64,000 nucleotides of DNA from Oryza sativa Japonica Group (taxonomy: Eukaryota; Streptophyta; Magnoliopsida; Poales; Poaceae). A program made the translations under genes and the position numbers. Shown here piece by piece: positions 1 to 11,767 of this stretch (its first letter is position 1; every line of letters starts with the position of its first letter). The notes beneath the pieces are model-generated. The model was not told the origin of the DNA and did not search any database. It was given only the letters and a program-made list of their open reading frames with translations. The stretch lies in NCBI RefSeq assembly GCF_034140825.1, contig NC_089045.1, positions 255,501 through 319,500 on the forward strand, in the 5' to 3' direction.

Positions 1-219
1 GTCGTTGTTGGCTTAGCGGCGGCTAGTCACGCATAGTGGCGATCGGTCCGGTGCTAGCCTTCTCCTGGACTTTGTGTGTTTTGGTGTTGTCGGTGCGTGG
101 GTGGTGGTTTCTTATTGTTCATTTTCCTTGTTACGACCTCCCAAGGTTGTAATCTTGTAATATTTTTCTGCTCTATTAATATGAACTCCGCACTGTCTAG
201 TGCGAGTCGTTAAAAAAAA
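1..219 (+). mobile_element. LINE 3' end (3' UTR and poly-A tail)
   Basis: The segment ends in an A8 tract at about 212-219, after a conserved tail containing TCTAGTGCGAGTCGTT. A reverse-complement relative of this tail, including the CTCTATT...GTCTAGTG...GTCGTT core, occurs at 2100-2160, so it is a repeated element terminus. Together with the plant LINE coding pieces in the same window, this is the 3' end of a non-LTR retrotransposon whose body lies upstream of the window. No target duplication can be tested because the 5' end is outside. Confidence 0.65.
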
Positions 220-480
220 CAGGAGAAGAGAGGAAAATCACTAGATGGAACATGCATATTCATTCTTATATTATCAATGTTATTTGATACTCCAACCTAT
301 CAATCCATCTTTTTTAGTTAATGGAATGAAACATTCCGACCTTTGCTCATCAAAACTACAGCCAATTATTACAAAGTATCACTCAAACGAAGAGTGTAGT
401 TCAAAATGAAATTAAACACACCCAACAAAATAAAAGACCAAACCGAAATAAAAGACCAAACTAAGATAAGGAGTACACAT
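219..480. other. AT-rich spacer
   Basis: There is no gene or recognisable repeat here. The stretch lies between a plus-strand LINE tail and a minus-strand LINE ORF2 fragment. Confidence 0.5.
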
Positions 481-930
481 TTATTCAAGTCTATTTGTGA
501 ATCTCCATCCATAGTTTGCAAAAAGTTGCATAACTGTCGTTTCAAGCCTACGACATGCAACCTTCATAAGCTCTCCATCATCTTTACACTTTTGCAGCTG
601 TGCCCAACACCGGAACCAATATGTTGCCCTGAAAATTACCTGCAAATATGAGATAGATGGTGATTTGTCAAATACCATATCATTCCTACTCAACCACAGA
701 GCCCAACATATGGCAAATGCTCCTACAAGTATGAGTTTACTCTTCTTCTTATCAACCCTCAAAAGCAAACCATCAAACATATTAGATATGTCCCAGGAAG
801 GTATAAACCAAATGAGAACTGAACTGCATATCGGAATCCATCTAAGCATCAAAACAATACATATCATCCATATCGGAAATTGTAAGATCCTTGTTTCTTC
901 CTTGAGTGCGTATATATTGGTGCTTTTCAA
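481..930 (-). mobile_element. LINE ORF2 C-terminal fragment
   Basis: A 149-codon open frame carries the block WALWLSRNDMVFDK, followed by an FRATYWFRCWAQLQ-type segment. This is the usual ending of plant LINE-type reverse transcriptase polyproteins, downstream of the zf-RVT domain. The reverse transcriptase and endonuclease parts are absent, so it is a 5'-truncated relic. No poly-A tail is evident at its 3' side (below 481), which suggests further erosion. It could also be called an unclassified retrotransposon protein. It is not a host gene. Confidence 0.6.
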
Positions 931-1400
931 TTTATCATCTGTTAGAAAGATTTAGATATTCTAAAAGACACCTAAATGTTACAGAGTTCGATACACTTGT
1001 AACACGGAACGAGATCTCCTGCTACGTCAGAGAGGGACGTCCCGTCTCGGATCACCGTCCCTTCAGCATCGGACGATTGCAGTTGTTTTGCTACAATGGA
1101 TGTCTTCAGCCCATTCGCAGCCTCGGTCTCGGATTCACAGCCATCCACAGCATCTGGCCGCCGGAGCCACGGCTGGACCTGCTCGAGCTCCTCTCTCGTA
1201 AGTTAAACTTAAACAGATGTAGAAATCAAAGCAATGTAATGTAAGGTGTTCTTCTTCCCATCCCAAGCGCCAGGATCGCGCTCTCGGTGAACCATTCGCA
1301 CACGACAAGAATAGCGAGGCCATGTGCTAACAGAATCAACAGAAAACTAGCTAGGGAGGGAAAAACGAAACACAAATTAAAGCAAATCGACACAAGTTTA
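931..1400. other. Unassigned stretch
   Basis: Moderately GC-rich sequence at about 1010-1200 gives short open frames on both strands, none of which I recognise. An exon-like + strand frame (906-1244) ends shortly after a GTAAGT donor-like motif near 1198, but no partner exon is visible. Confidence 0.3.
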
Positions 1401-1640
1401 CTTGGTGCTGACATTGAAAGACAAGATGGGCTAGCTCTTGCTCTTCCACCACCTCCCGACGAGTGGGCTGCGCAACCTTCGCCTGACGACCTTGTGCTCG
1501 CCGGTGGCCGCATCGATGGCGAGCCCGACGCTCCAACGGGAACCACGGCGTCATGATGTTGTGGAACCGCACGCCGTCGAGGAAGTCCATCTCTGCCGCC
1601 AGCCCAACCAGATAGATCGATGATGACTCCATGTAATAAC
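1400..1640 (-). pseudogene. Possible F-box-type protein fragment
   Basis: On the minus strand one frame reads FHNIMTPWFPLE and, after a frame change, another reads GLAIDAATGEHKVVR. The second resembles the 'DxxTGEYKVVR' signature of plant F-box-associated domains. Two adjacent frames are needed to read it and no start, F-box or full domain is visible, so it would be a short decayed fragment. The assignment rests on one motif and is tentative. Confidence 0.25.
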
Positions 1641-2079
1641 GCCTCCACGGCGCATTGACATGTGAGGCCCGCCGTATGCCACGTCAGCGTAACCGAGGTT
1701 AAATTTAGTTCATACTGTCTTGAAACTTTTTTTTTCACGGTTTATAATAGTTTAGCGGTAGAGATATCTTCTATTGGGGATTGGGGACCACAGATAGACT
1801 CGACGTAAAGTTCAGGGACGTTAGGTGAACTTATCTCAAGGAATAATAGCCCACACACATAAGAGCTGAGAATTTTCAGCATGTACTAGAAAATGAGCAC
1901 GCCGGTTGGCGTGCTTTGCTTTATAGTCTGTCTATGTTGTTTGTGCTATGATAAATTAGTTGAATCTCTTTGAAACTTGTGCAAAAAAAAAGTATAGGAA
2001 TTAGTTGAATTTCTATAGAAAAAAAATGAACATTTTATAAGTGTTCCAGATTTTTATTTTGCAAGGAACTACAAATTTC
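1641..2079. other. Gene-free AT-rich stretch
   Basis: I see no coding signal and no recognisable repeat termini. Confidence 0.4.
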
Positions 2080-2311
2080 TTCCTATGTCATAACAAATTT
2101 TTTTGAACGACCAACACTAGACGGTGCGACGATTCATTAAATAGAGTAGGAAAAAAGTACGAGGCTATCACCTTGAAAGGCAGTAGCTAGGAAAGTAAAA
2201 AACCCACCATCACGCACAGCACCTACACAAAACCTAGGAAAGTTGACAGCCTATATGCCACATTATCCCAATCAACAGAGCTACGAATTCATTCCTATGA
2301 CATAACAAATT
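2080..2311 (-). mobile_element. Short LINE 3' fragment with 20-bp target duplication
   Basis: The body at about 2100-2291 is the reverse complement of a LINE tail, with a poly-A read as T7 at about 2099-2104, and matches the tail at 1-219. It is flanked by TTCCTATGTCATAACAAATT (2080-2099) and TTCCTATGACATAACAAATT (2292-2311), which are 19/20 identical. This is a heavily 5'-truncated insertion of about 190 bp with both target copies preserved. Confidence 0.8.
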
Positions 2312-2939
2312 GCAAATATACTGTAGAATTGATAGCATATAAACAACATCATACCAACCGACATCACTATTACAAAGATTAGACCCATGTAAAAATTGAT
2401 AGGAAGATCTACTTCTCAAATTGTACAAATATTAATCAGTACAGTATTACAAAGATTGGTATAAGGTGATCACGCAACATTTTGAACTCTGCCAAATGTT
2501 GGATGCATTTCATCCTTTTCTAGAGAGGCCAGAAGCTAAAGTAGTTCTGTCTGCGCAAAGGCATCTCAAGACCATCATATTTCATTTGAATCGATAAGCA
2601 CTGCACCCGGCACCGCTAAGACAGTAAAGAACCTACAGGTTCATGGAGATTGTCATAATGGTATTAAACTTCTAGGCAAGATTTATGAGAGGTGCATAAT
2701 TGCAAAGCTGGCAATTAATGTACTATAACTATTGCTAAAATGAAAACACATTCTTATTGTCGACGTGTCATTTGCATTTCTAAAAAAATTGTCATTGACT
2801 TATTGCACTTAAAGCTCATTTTTATGCATGATCAAGTAGTCAAGCCTCTTGAAATCTTACTTAACCATGGTTTGCATTAATCAGTATTTCTGATCAAGTA
2901 GTCAATCACTTATTTCTCCCTCATCTGCCGCCTACCCAA
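2312..2939. other. Unassigned intergenic stretch
   Basis: I recognise no coding region or repeat. It lies downstream (in minus orientation) of the phytepsin fragment, so further decayed exons could be here, but I could not align any. Confidence 0.4.
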
Positions 2940-2944
2940 GCACA

Positions 2945-3513
2945 CGTTCTCACCACCAATCATTCCGTGCTGATAATTCCTTCAGCCTCAGTAGCATGGT
3001 TCACCTGAGCAACTATAGCCTGGAAATAACAGAAGGTGCAAAGAAGTCATACACCATATTGCTGAAAATTGCAGCTGCACTCGGTACTAGCGACTATCTA
3101 AATATTTGTATAGTTATTGACTTATTCGAAATTATCTACCTTCACCAATCAACTACATTATCACAGAATGGAAACTTTGAGCTAAGTAACCATGAACAAA
3201 CAAATATGGAGGTGATCTGGATCTTTAATTTGAAGATATTAATAATACATACTGTAGGATCAGTAAGCAAGGAAGTTCTAGAGTCCACAATAGCAGCACA
3301 GCCTTTTGCATAGAAGCCAGTTGAGTGGCCATCAGTAAGGAGATCCCGCGTGTTAAACTGCCAGTAGCCTTTGCGAGAAACATGGACATAGGTGTGATCC
3401 CCCTTAAAATGCTTTGGATCCATGCCACTAAAGACAGGTTCACCACCAGAGGATGCACCAGGTCTCGGTTCAGCCGAAATGATAAAATCACATGTTGGCG
3501 CACTTGCAAACAA
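2945..3513 (-). pseudogene. Phytepsin-like aspartic protease pseudogene fragment
   Basis: The minus strand encodes [20 protein letters not shown] and [19 protein letters not shown] at 3513-3253, then a GTATGT donor. After a TTCCAG acceptor at 3020-3025, AIVAQVNHATEAEGIISTE follows at 3019-2963. This is the order and intron position of plant vacuolar aspartic proteases (phytepsins), around the second catalytic motif and the start of the plant-specific insert. The catalytic DSGTS reads DSRTS and a TGA stop sits at 2962-2960. All other exons are missing, so only two exons of a dead gene remain. Confidence 0.8.
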
Positions 3514-4330
3514 GTGATTTTATCATACTGCAGCTGTGGAGTGCCTATTGATGCAAGAAATTTCTAGCCTTAACAAATCCGTGCTAACTCTGCAGTTTGT
3601 TTGTTTATTGCTGTAACATTTGATTTTAACCGGGCAAGTGTAAATCGTATGTACTAATGGAAAATAGCAGTAGCTGGTACCTAACTTCCTGTTTCAATAC
3701 GTATAGGTTACAGTAATCCAATGCAATTCAGCTTAGAGTAGAAAATCCGTTACCAAGCAATTAGGCTCATATCAAAGCCTTCGCAGATTAGTCAGGTTAT
3801 GGTGCAACAATGCAGCCTGTGAACTATTTTCATTTGCAACAAAACAAACCACATTTTGGCTCATAATCTCTGTAAATAGGCCATGCAAGTCATTTTACCC
3901 AAATGAATGGCAAGAGCAATGCAAAGAACTAAAAAAAATTAGGTTAAATCAAGTTGCTGGTTTGTCTAAAATCTAATGGGCACCGTAAGTTAAAATGCAA
4001 GTCCCAGTATAAGAGTTAATCAATCACCGAAAGCAATTAACATGCCAATAAGTGTTCCCCAATACAAACCATAAAATAGAAGTACACTACTCCCGTAGGG
4101 AAAGTGAAATTGGACTCCGGAAGCAACTGATGTTGAGTAACTGATACTCGGTGACGCAAAATGGTTAAATTAATAACAATTCAGCTTTATTTGTCGTTTG
4201 ATCAACCTAAAATTTGTCTATCATTATAGCCCCTAGAAAAGCATATATGTAGTAGGCGTCTGAAATCTTCTCCATGAACAAACAATTTCAATTTAATCAT
4301 AATTGAAGATAGTAATCTACCCTCCATGAG
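3514..4330. other. Gene-free intergenic stretch
   Basis: AT-rich sequence without recognisable genes or repeat ends. Confidence 0.4.
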
Positions 4331-4339
4331 CGGATTATT

Positions 4340-4428
4340 AGGTGGTGTTTGGGAAGGAGGGACTAAACTTTAGTTCCTTTCAAAAAAAAGTAATACACTA
4401 AGGTGGTGTTTGGGAAGGAGGGACAAAA
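4340..4428. repeat. Direct repeat of a Tourist-like terminus
   Basis: The stretch AGGTGGTGTTTGGGAAGGAG plus GGAC occurs twice, at about 4340 and 4400. It matches the outer end of PIF/Harbinger (Tourist-like) MITEs, but no complementary 3' terminus is close by. It is probably a nested or deleted MITE leaving two copies of one end. Confidence 0.45.
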
Positions 4429-4980
4429 AAAAAAGTTATCCCTTTATCTTGAATTAGCATTGGTGACTTGAGCTTTACATGTATCTGCCAGTCAGCTTTG
4501 CTCCTATAGGATCACTCATGCAAAGTAAGATTGTTACAATTTCTGAAACTATGGTCCCTTGAAGTTATGGCTGGAATTATTCTTTAGTGTATTCATGACG
4601 TAAAAAACAGTACAAAGATTTAGATACACTTCAAAACATCATCGGTCGTGAGCTGCCTTAGAGAATAATTTATTTTAGTTATAAGTAAACAGATATACTT
4701 TATACAAAATACTTTATTTATTGATAATTACAGTTATACTCATCTGTCTCATGCTGGATTGGTTTGATTTTGTCAATTGCATTCTAGTGTAACTCCAAGT
4801 CTCCAACCCAATAATGGAGACTAAATAGTTATGATTTTTTTGGCTTATGAAATATAAAGGCGAATCAAGTTAATCAATATTAGAATTTATAATATGTATA
4901 TAAATAGTACAAATCAATAGTACATTTGAAAGGCTAAAATCGAAATCAATACACAGGAAAGGAAGATAGAGAAGCAGATC
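4429..4980. other. Gene-free intergenic stretch
   Basis: I recognise no coding region or repeat. Confidence 0.4.
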
Positions 4981-4982
4981 AA

Positions 4983-5435
4983 TCACCTTGGGCTCTCGAA
5001 ATGGGTATCCCTCGATGGAGATTGGAGACAGCTCCGGTGATGGATCCAACAGGCATGGCCCTCCATCCCGATCTATCCCCTCCCCACTGTAGCTATGCGT
5101 ATGCTGTTCGTTATTCTCTTTTCAGGGCAGCATAGGGACTACAGGCGGATGCGGCGAGCCAACGCAGGTTAGGTGTACGGAAGCGACAGAGATGGTGATG
5201 GGGCGTCGGTGGGGAGGTGAGGAGGTAGCGCCGTAGCGCTGGTGATGGAGACGAAGAGGCAGCGGCGGTTGTGAGGAAGAACTGAACAGGAAGAGTTGGG
5301 GTGGGGAAAAGGCAGGCCGGAGGCAGAGCACGCTACGGACGGCGAATGGGAGGTGGCGGTGGCGGGGAGCCAGTGAGGCGGCGTCAGCGACCAGGAGGGA
5401 AGGAGGCGGGGCGTCGATCTCGGGAGCGGAGGCAT
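4983..5435 (-). other. Unrecognised GC-rich exon-like stretch
   Basis: On the minus strand an 88-codon Ser/Pro-rich frame starts with MPPLPRSTPRLLPSW at 5435. A shorter frame nearby ends in ELSPISIEGYPFREPK at a plausible CCCAAG/GTGATT donor near 4988. The composition resembles a grass first exon. I recognise no domain and found no following exon, so it may be an orphan first exon or a transposon-carried fragment. Confidence 0.2.
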
Positions 5436-5799
5436 CGTGACTCGACGAGAGGAATCGCGATTTTTCTTTTTAGGGATGTGGGAGGACCTTGTTGAAAAAT
5501 AAATTTCTAGAAGGATTAAAAAGATATTTTGCCAGTTAGAATATCTGATGGGCTGTAACAATCCAGAGGAGAAATCTGACGGTCCATATTTAGTTGATGA
5601 CGTGGTGCGTTATTTGTTTTGAGAAATCCTGCTATCGGAGTGCGCCACGTGGAGGGGCTAAATGCACGAGAACATGCCCAGAATTCGTTATAAGAGATAT
5701 GGACCACCATGTAGGCCCAAGTTGATGAGGCCATATCAATTCACGACGAGAAAGGCCCAAGGGATATATACGGCTCCTCAAGAAAAAAGTCCACTTTAA

Positions 5800-5992
5800 G
5801 GGCTGTTCACTTTGATACAATTTTCAACCTTACCAAGTTTTAGTAAAGTTACCAAAAAAGTGGCTACATTTAGTTTGCTGCCAAATTTTGGTAACTATAT
5901 AAGAAATCCTGCCAAAATTTTGGCAAGTTACCAAAATTTTGGCATTGCCAAAATTTGGTAAAGTTTTTTTTGGCATCAAAGTGAACAGGCCC
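5800..5992. mobile_element. Tourist-like MITE (193 bp)
   Basis: The terminal inverted repeats are GGGCTGTTCACTTTGAT and its near complement ATCAAAGTGAACAGGCCC. The element is flanked by TAA at 5797-5799 and 5993-5995, the 3-bp target duplication typical of PIF/Harbinger elements. The interior is AT-rich with several copies of CCAAAATTTTGG. It has no coding capacity. Confidence 0.8.
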
Positions 5993-5995
5993 TAA

Positions 5996-7707
5996 GTCCT
6001 TTAAGTATAGTTGGGATTTGATATGTCATATTCCTCAACTGTAATACCAGCCATCATGATTTCTCCAACTATTAAAACTGTTTAAATGGCTGTATTTTTA
6101 TTGACGTGACGTTCATATGACAGCCCAGTCATCAAAAGATATTAAAAAAATAAACTTGGGACCACATTTTAGTGGCAAGGGAGAAAAATGAAAGAAAAAA
6201 ATTGTGGCCTTCGTGTTCTTGGCAGCAGCAACAGACGCCACAGCCGCCACCGGCGATGTAGGAGGAAGCCAGAGGAGGAGGGGTTTGACAGGTGGTCTAC
6301 TTGGTCTGCCCCAACACCGGCGCATAACGAGAGCGCACACATACAGCGACGACGAGTTGAGTTGCAGGCTAAGTTGTGCCGCCACGATAGGGCCGACAAT
6401 GAGCTCACCAACCGCCGAGCTTATGCTCCACTACTACTTCGTCGTCGACTCCTCTTCCCTTATGTTGTCCATCCACTTATTGGTACCTTCTCTGCTTTTC
6501 TTTACCTTCTTTTTTTCCCTCTTAGCTGATTCATTCATACGTCTTCATTCATACGTCTCTACTGCAGATTAATTGGATGGGATGGCGCCCAACCCAATAT
6601 CATGAGCTTAACTGATGCAGCCAAAAACATCATGTGCTGCTCAACTTGATAGACATTACTAGTGTTTCATTGCTCGATTGATTCCATTTCTGCATCTTCA
6701 GAATTAGTTGGGTTTGCTCCATCTCTGCCCTCTTTGGGGATCCAGTTGGTACAACACAGGGATTAATTACTATTCATTTTGTGTTAATTCAATTAGTCCT
6801 TGGATATAATTCTGCTCTCAAGTTTTGATCTTTTCGGAGAATTTGCAAAAGGAGAAAAGGCCCCAACCAATATATAGACTAGAAGATGAACCAACCAAAG
6901 CGATGACGATCTTGCTCTTGCGCCGCCATGCTCCCAGATTTTCAGATGCCTAGATTACCAAACCTCCTACTCCACCACCATGTGCCGCCGCCGCTTGCCC
7001 TTGCACCGCCGCTGGCGAGGTGTAGTACCACCACTTTGCCGCTGCAACAGCAACGATAGATTCTAGAGCATGGACAACATCTTCAGGGGGCTGAAGGTAA
7101 GTTGTGCCCGCCTACTTCTCCATCCCGCTAACCCACTCAATGGGAGCTCGATTGGGGAGAGAGAGGAGAGAAAGAAGAAGTGGCCAGTGACCTTTGGGTC
7201 CCATATTTATTTTCTTTCTTGATTGTAATGCCACGTAGAGGCAACGAAGACCAGGTCAATGCGACGCATCAGCGAAAACTACTGTCAATACGGTCGAGGC
7301 AATTGTTTAGAACGGTTTTAATAGTTATAGGAGTCATTATACTCGGTATTACGGTTGATTGATACGAATTAAATCCGACCTATATTTGAGGGAGCTAAAT
7401 TGGATTCTTTTTTCCTGCTGCTTAATGCATAGATGATCACCATATGTCTCCATCCAGAACTATTTCTGGCCTACATGAATATCTATCTATCTGTCTATCT
7501 ATCTATTGATTGTCTCTTTTTTTTTTTGATTTATCATATAAGGAATGTTTTGCATCTCTATCTTGTTGAAAATTTCTGTGCTAATAAACCATATGCTCTA
7601 TTAATAATCCAATCAATTGCCCTAAAAAAAATCCAATCATCAAGTAATTAAGCTTGCAAGTGATATATGGGGGTTGCGTCCTGAAAGAAAAAGGAGTTGA
7701 TGATTTA
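5996..7707. other. Intergenic stretch with unassigned GC-rich patches
   Basis: Two GC-rich patches (about 6200-6460 and 6895-7110) give short open frames on both strands. A TATC/TGTC microsatellite lies at 7480-7508. I recognise no protein family and no splice-linked exons. Confidence 0.35.
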
Positions 7708-8051
7708 GGGGGTGTTTAGATATAGGGACTAAACTTTAGTACCTGTCACATCGGATGTTTGACACTAATTTAGAGTATTAAACATAGACTACTTACAAAA
7801 CTAATTACATAAATGAGAGCTAATTCGTGAGATAAATTTTTTAAGCCTAATTAATCTATAATTAGCACATGTTTATTGTAGCATCACATAGGCTAATTAT
7901 GGATTAATTAGGCTCAATATATTCGTCTCGCGAATTAGTCTAAGGTTATGGAATGAGTTTTGTTAATAGTCTACGTTTAATACTTTTAATTAGTGTCCAA
8001 ATATACAATGTGACATGGACTAAAAGTTTTTAGTCCCATTCAAATAGGGTC
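7708..8051. mobile_element. Tourist-like MITE, 344-bp family, copy 1
   Basis: It begins GGGGGTGTTTAGATATAGGG and ends with the matching CCCATTCAAATAGGGTC side, flanked by TTA at 7705-7707 and 8052-8054. The interior (AATTTAGAGTATTAAACATAG, CGTCTCGCGAATTAGTC) is shared with the copy at 54486-54832, showing that both belong to one multicopy PIF/Harbinger-type family. It is non-coding. Confidence 0.85.
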
Positions 8052-8054
8052 TTA

Positions 8055-8312
8055 GTCGTTTGCTCTAGCTGGTAGGAGTAGTAGTACGAAGAAATGATGA
8101 ATTAATAAAGCAGAAGCTGCATTCCGCGAGAAAACTGGACAGCGAGATGTCATCCACAACAAACTTTGCTAACGATTGACATCTTCTCTTAATTAGCAGA
8201 GTGGAATAATGTTGATTAGTTTAAGCTTGAGCCTCAGATGGAACATCTCTTTCACATTTAGTGATTTACCTACTGTGACATCGACATCTCATACTCTCAT
8301 GCTTTAATATGG
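8055..8312. other. Short gene-free spacer
   Basis: I recognise nothing between the MITE and the solo LTR. Confidence 0.4.
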
Positions 8313-8317
8313 AGTAT

Positions 8318-9370
8318 TGTTATACATCCGACCCCCGTTGTCCAACCCCTGTCGGACCCAACCTCATCTGTTGGAGGGTGAACTTCTCAAGCGGGGGACA
8401 GTGAGGCCCCCCTTGTTGGTTTGGCCTGGGGCAACGGGTGAGATTCGAGGACTCAGCGAGTGAGGCTGTGTGATGTAGAAGGGGTCGGGCCCCTCGAGAA
8501 CGATGAGACAAAAGTGGTTTATACATGTTCGGGCCGCTGAGAAGCGCAATACCCTACTCCTGTGCTATGCTGATTGTGGGAGAAATTACAAGATCTCCTT
8601 GTTGGAGTAGAAGATGTTGATGATGAGGGGCATGAGACTGCTCTAGTGAAAAAGGGCCCATCCCCTCCCTAAGTAGGCTTGGACCTCCTTTTATATCTTA
8701 AGGGGTTACCACATGGGTCCACATAGCCTATTCAGGGAGGATAATCACATTAAATGCATGTCTTGTTGCTTGCCTTAGAAGTCTCTTGCACGCCTTGCCG
8801 CGGCGTGGGGCCCGTCAAATCCATCCGGGCTCCGGCTGACACAAGGGACATGCATGTCATTCGATATTTAATGAGTGAAGACTTTTGGGGTCCTCTCTTG
8901 TGCCGTGAAACGGAAACCCTACCCTGACCGGGTTAGGTAAACCGTCTCCGGCTGTGAGCAGCCTCTCATCATCACGATGTGACGGGGGGTGTCAGGCGGC
9001 ACGCCGCCTGACATGCAACCAGTGCGCAGGCGCACTACCCCGACCTCATCGGTGCGACCAGTCGTCAGGCGCACCACGCGCCGCATTTATGCGACGCGGT
9101 GTGCTCGCTCACACTGCCTTAAATGCGGTTAGGTGGGTGCTGGGGGCGCCCACCCAACCCAACACACGCGGCACACCCGACACCCAGTCAAGGAGGGGGC
9201 GGCCGCCGCCCTGCCTCGGGCCCGACCCCCCTCGAGGGAGGGCCATGTGGCTACCGAGGGCAGCCTCCTCCCTATGGTCCTGATACCCCGGGCCCATATC
9301 ACCGACATCATTTGTCAATGAATTCACTCTGTACGAGCAAGCTTCTCTTCGTGAGCCAGGGCAGGTAACA
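8318..9370. mobile_element. Solo LTR of an LTR retrotransposon
   Basis: This 1,053-bp block begins TGTTATACATCC and ends GGGCAGGTAACA, so its ends form the expected TGTTA/TAACA inverted repeat. It is flanked by AGTAT (8313-8317) and AGTAC (9371-9375), a probable 5-bp target duplication with one difference. It is unusually GC-rich for the area, which produces spurious open frames on both strands. No internal retrotransposon domains are present, so it is a fossil solo LTR, probably Gypsy-type by its general look. The superfamily is uncertain. Confidence 0.7.
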
Positions 9371-9375
9371 AGTAC

Positions 9376-9970
9376 AGGTTGAACGTAAGTCGTACATACC
9401 AGACGTATGTGTAGCAATTTACTTTAATATGTGATAATGGTATTGGTGGTAGTCGTGAAGCTAGAACACTCTTATGTGGTTTTCTTTTTTTAAATATATA
9501 ATAAATACGTACATTGAAAACTATGTGAATGTCTTAGACCTGGGAGCAGGAGGTTCATATGGTTTACTTTACCATAGTATATCATGTAGTTAGTAGTACT
9601 TCATTGACAATAATACATGATCGTGTAAAGGGTTAAAAGGCTATTTTGGACAACTGATACGTACACAACACTACATCAGGACCATAAAAGAGCTCGATCA
9701 TATCGACCAAGATACAAAATACACGAAAATCTCATATACAGAATAGTTATATCGAGGTAAAATCGAGGGTATATCAGGCTAACAAAACTTGCATGAGTTC
9801 GATCGATCGGATCTGGCCAGGGTCCCATGATCCCATCGCATTCCTATCTATCCCATGTTTATGAAATCTTTTTTAAGAAGAAGGGAGGCAGCAACTACCA
9901 GAAACGGTAGTTAATCACCAAACATGCGTATAGTATACATATCATGCATGATGTTACCATATGTATAAGC
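9376..9970. other. Gene-free spacer
   Basis: AT-rich sequence with no coding or repeat signal that I recognise. Confidence 0.4.
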
Positions 9971-9972
9971 TA

Positions 9973-10210
9973 CTCCCTCCGTATTTTAATGTATGACGCT
10001 GTTGACTTTTCGATCAACGTTTGATCATTCGTTTTATTCAAAATTTTTGTGTAAATATAAAAATATTTATGTCATGCTTAAAGAACATTTGATGACGAAT
10101 CAAGTCATAATAAAATAAATGATAATTACATAAATATTTAAATTTAGACTAAGACGAATGGTCAAACATTGGACCAAAAGTCAACGGCGTCATACATTAA
10201 AATATGGAGG
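9973..10210. mobile_element. Stowaway MITE (238 bp)
   Basis: The ends CTCCCTCCGTATTTTAATGT and its complement ACATTAAAATATGGAG are flanked by TA at 9971-9972 and 10211-10212. The inner inverted repeat continues through GTCATACATT/AATGTATGAC. This is the typical Tc1/mariner-derived Stowaway layout. Confidence 0.9.
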
Positions 10211-10359
10211 TAGCACAAGCTAGCGAAGAAATAATATTATTATTGGAAGGAATAAGGAAGGAAGAAACGGCTGGAAGGGAGGCTCCACAAAGACACAGGT
10301 GGATGTGGTTGCAACCAGAAAGCGTTGCGCACTGCATTTTTTATAGAACTATTGATAAC

Positions 10360-11767
10360 TGTTAGTGATATACGTGATATACCCTAGAGGCAATCATAGA
10401 GATGATTATATCACATACTATGTTTACATATTTATCCAATTTTGTTCCTTGAAATAGATAACTCATTATTGGTTAATGAATATGTGATTCTTTCGTGAGA
10501 CTCTTTATGTTGTGTGTTGCTATTTCTAAAGGATCCCTAATCAAATATCATATGTGGAACAAATATGTTTAGATGATCAGCACATGTATTAGTTGATGAT
10601 CATGTCTCATGGATCATGGTATAGAGATACCAAATTAATAATATGGACACATGTTGGTGAACATGTTGTTGGATAGACCCAACATGAGACACTGCAAGAG
10701 CCATATGTGTTTTGTCATCAGTGATCTTATTTAGTGGTGGTGTTGAATCCTTAAACCTGATATTGTCATGGTTCCCAACTTGTGTAGTAGCTTACTTAGG
10801 GACCGCTAAACGCTACTCCGTAATTGGGTAGTTATAAAAGTAGTTTTCGGGTATGCTATGAAACATGTAGTGGGATATGAATAATCAAGATAGGATTTGC
10901 CCCTCCTATGGAGAGATATCTCTGGGCCCCTCGATGTTGTAGATTATGGAAGTGCATGGCCATGCTAAAGGTGATTGAGGAGTCAATCACAAGTTATATA
11001 ATCTATCAACAGGTTCGAGTGAATGATTGAGCTACTAGATGATGGCACATATCTAGCCTTGAGCTTAATCGATATCATGAGGCAAAGGGGTTCATACAAG
11101 TATACACTAGAGATTCGGCCGATATGATCTTTATGTATGCCCGGTGGGTCAATATGCTCTGCTAGGGGCCGCTGTTGACGCGTGGACTGAAAAGGAGTTT
11201 TCGGGTTACAGCCGAGTGTACATGAACCTACAGGGTCGCACGCTTAATGGGCCGGAATAAGGGGATTGGATGGGGATCCAATATGAGCTTAATTCGGATA
11301 GGGATCCGAATAGGAGTCCTACGGGCCTTGGAGGCCCGAGTGATGGATCCTATATATTCGTGAGGGGTGTGATAGGAGGAGGTATTGCATCACGTGAGAA
11401 ACCCTAGTCATCACTCCCCTCCCCGAGCAAAACCCTAGCCGCGCGCGGGTGTTAGCACATCTGCGCGTGGCGTTCCGTCCCTGTACGTGTGGATACCGGT
11501 AGAGGCGCCGCTGGTTTGCGGTGCTGATCGGCGTGGGATTACGGCAAGGAGAACGCACGAGGAGGAGAAGGTCGAGCCGGTGCGATCGACTACTTTCTCT
11601 ACATCGACGCGCGCTACTTCACGAGAGTTCTTTTGACTTCTCAGCGTCTTCTTCTGCTGCGCAGCGCGTCGAGTGGTAATGATCTATGATCTAATACTTG
11701 CATGGTTCCTGGTTTATGCGATAGAAAATTTTGATTTATACTATCGTAGCCTACGCGTATCCCAACA
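10360..11767. mobile_element. Solo LTR, Copia (BARE/Angela-like) fossil
   Basis: The block starts TGTTAGTGATATACGTG followed by ATACCCTAGAGGCAATCAT, and ends near CGTATCCCAACA. The early CCCTAGAGGCAAT motif is characteristic of BARE/WIS/Angela-type Copia LTRs of grasses. There is no internal coding region, so it looks like one solo LTR of about 1.4 kb. I could not find a convincing 5-bp target duplication, so the ends may be off by a few bases. Confidence 0.6.

Noticed and set aside
8954-9417. Overlapping frames of 60-109 codons near 9.1 kb
   Set aside because: They lie within a GC-rich solo LTR and contain no retroelement or host domain.
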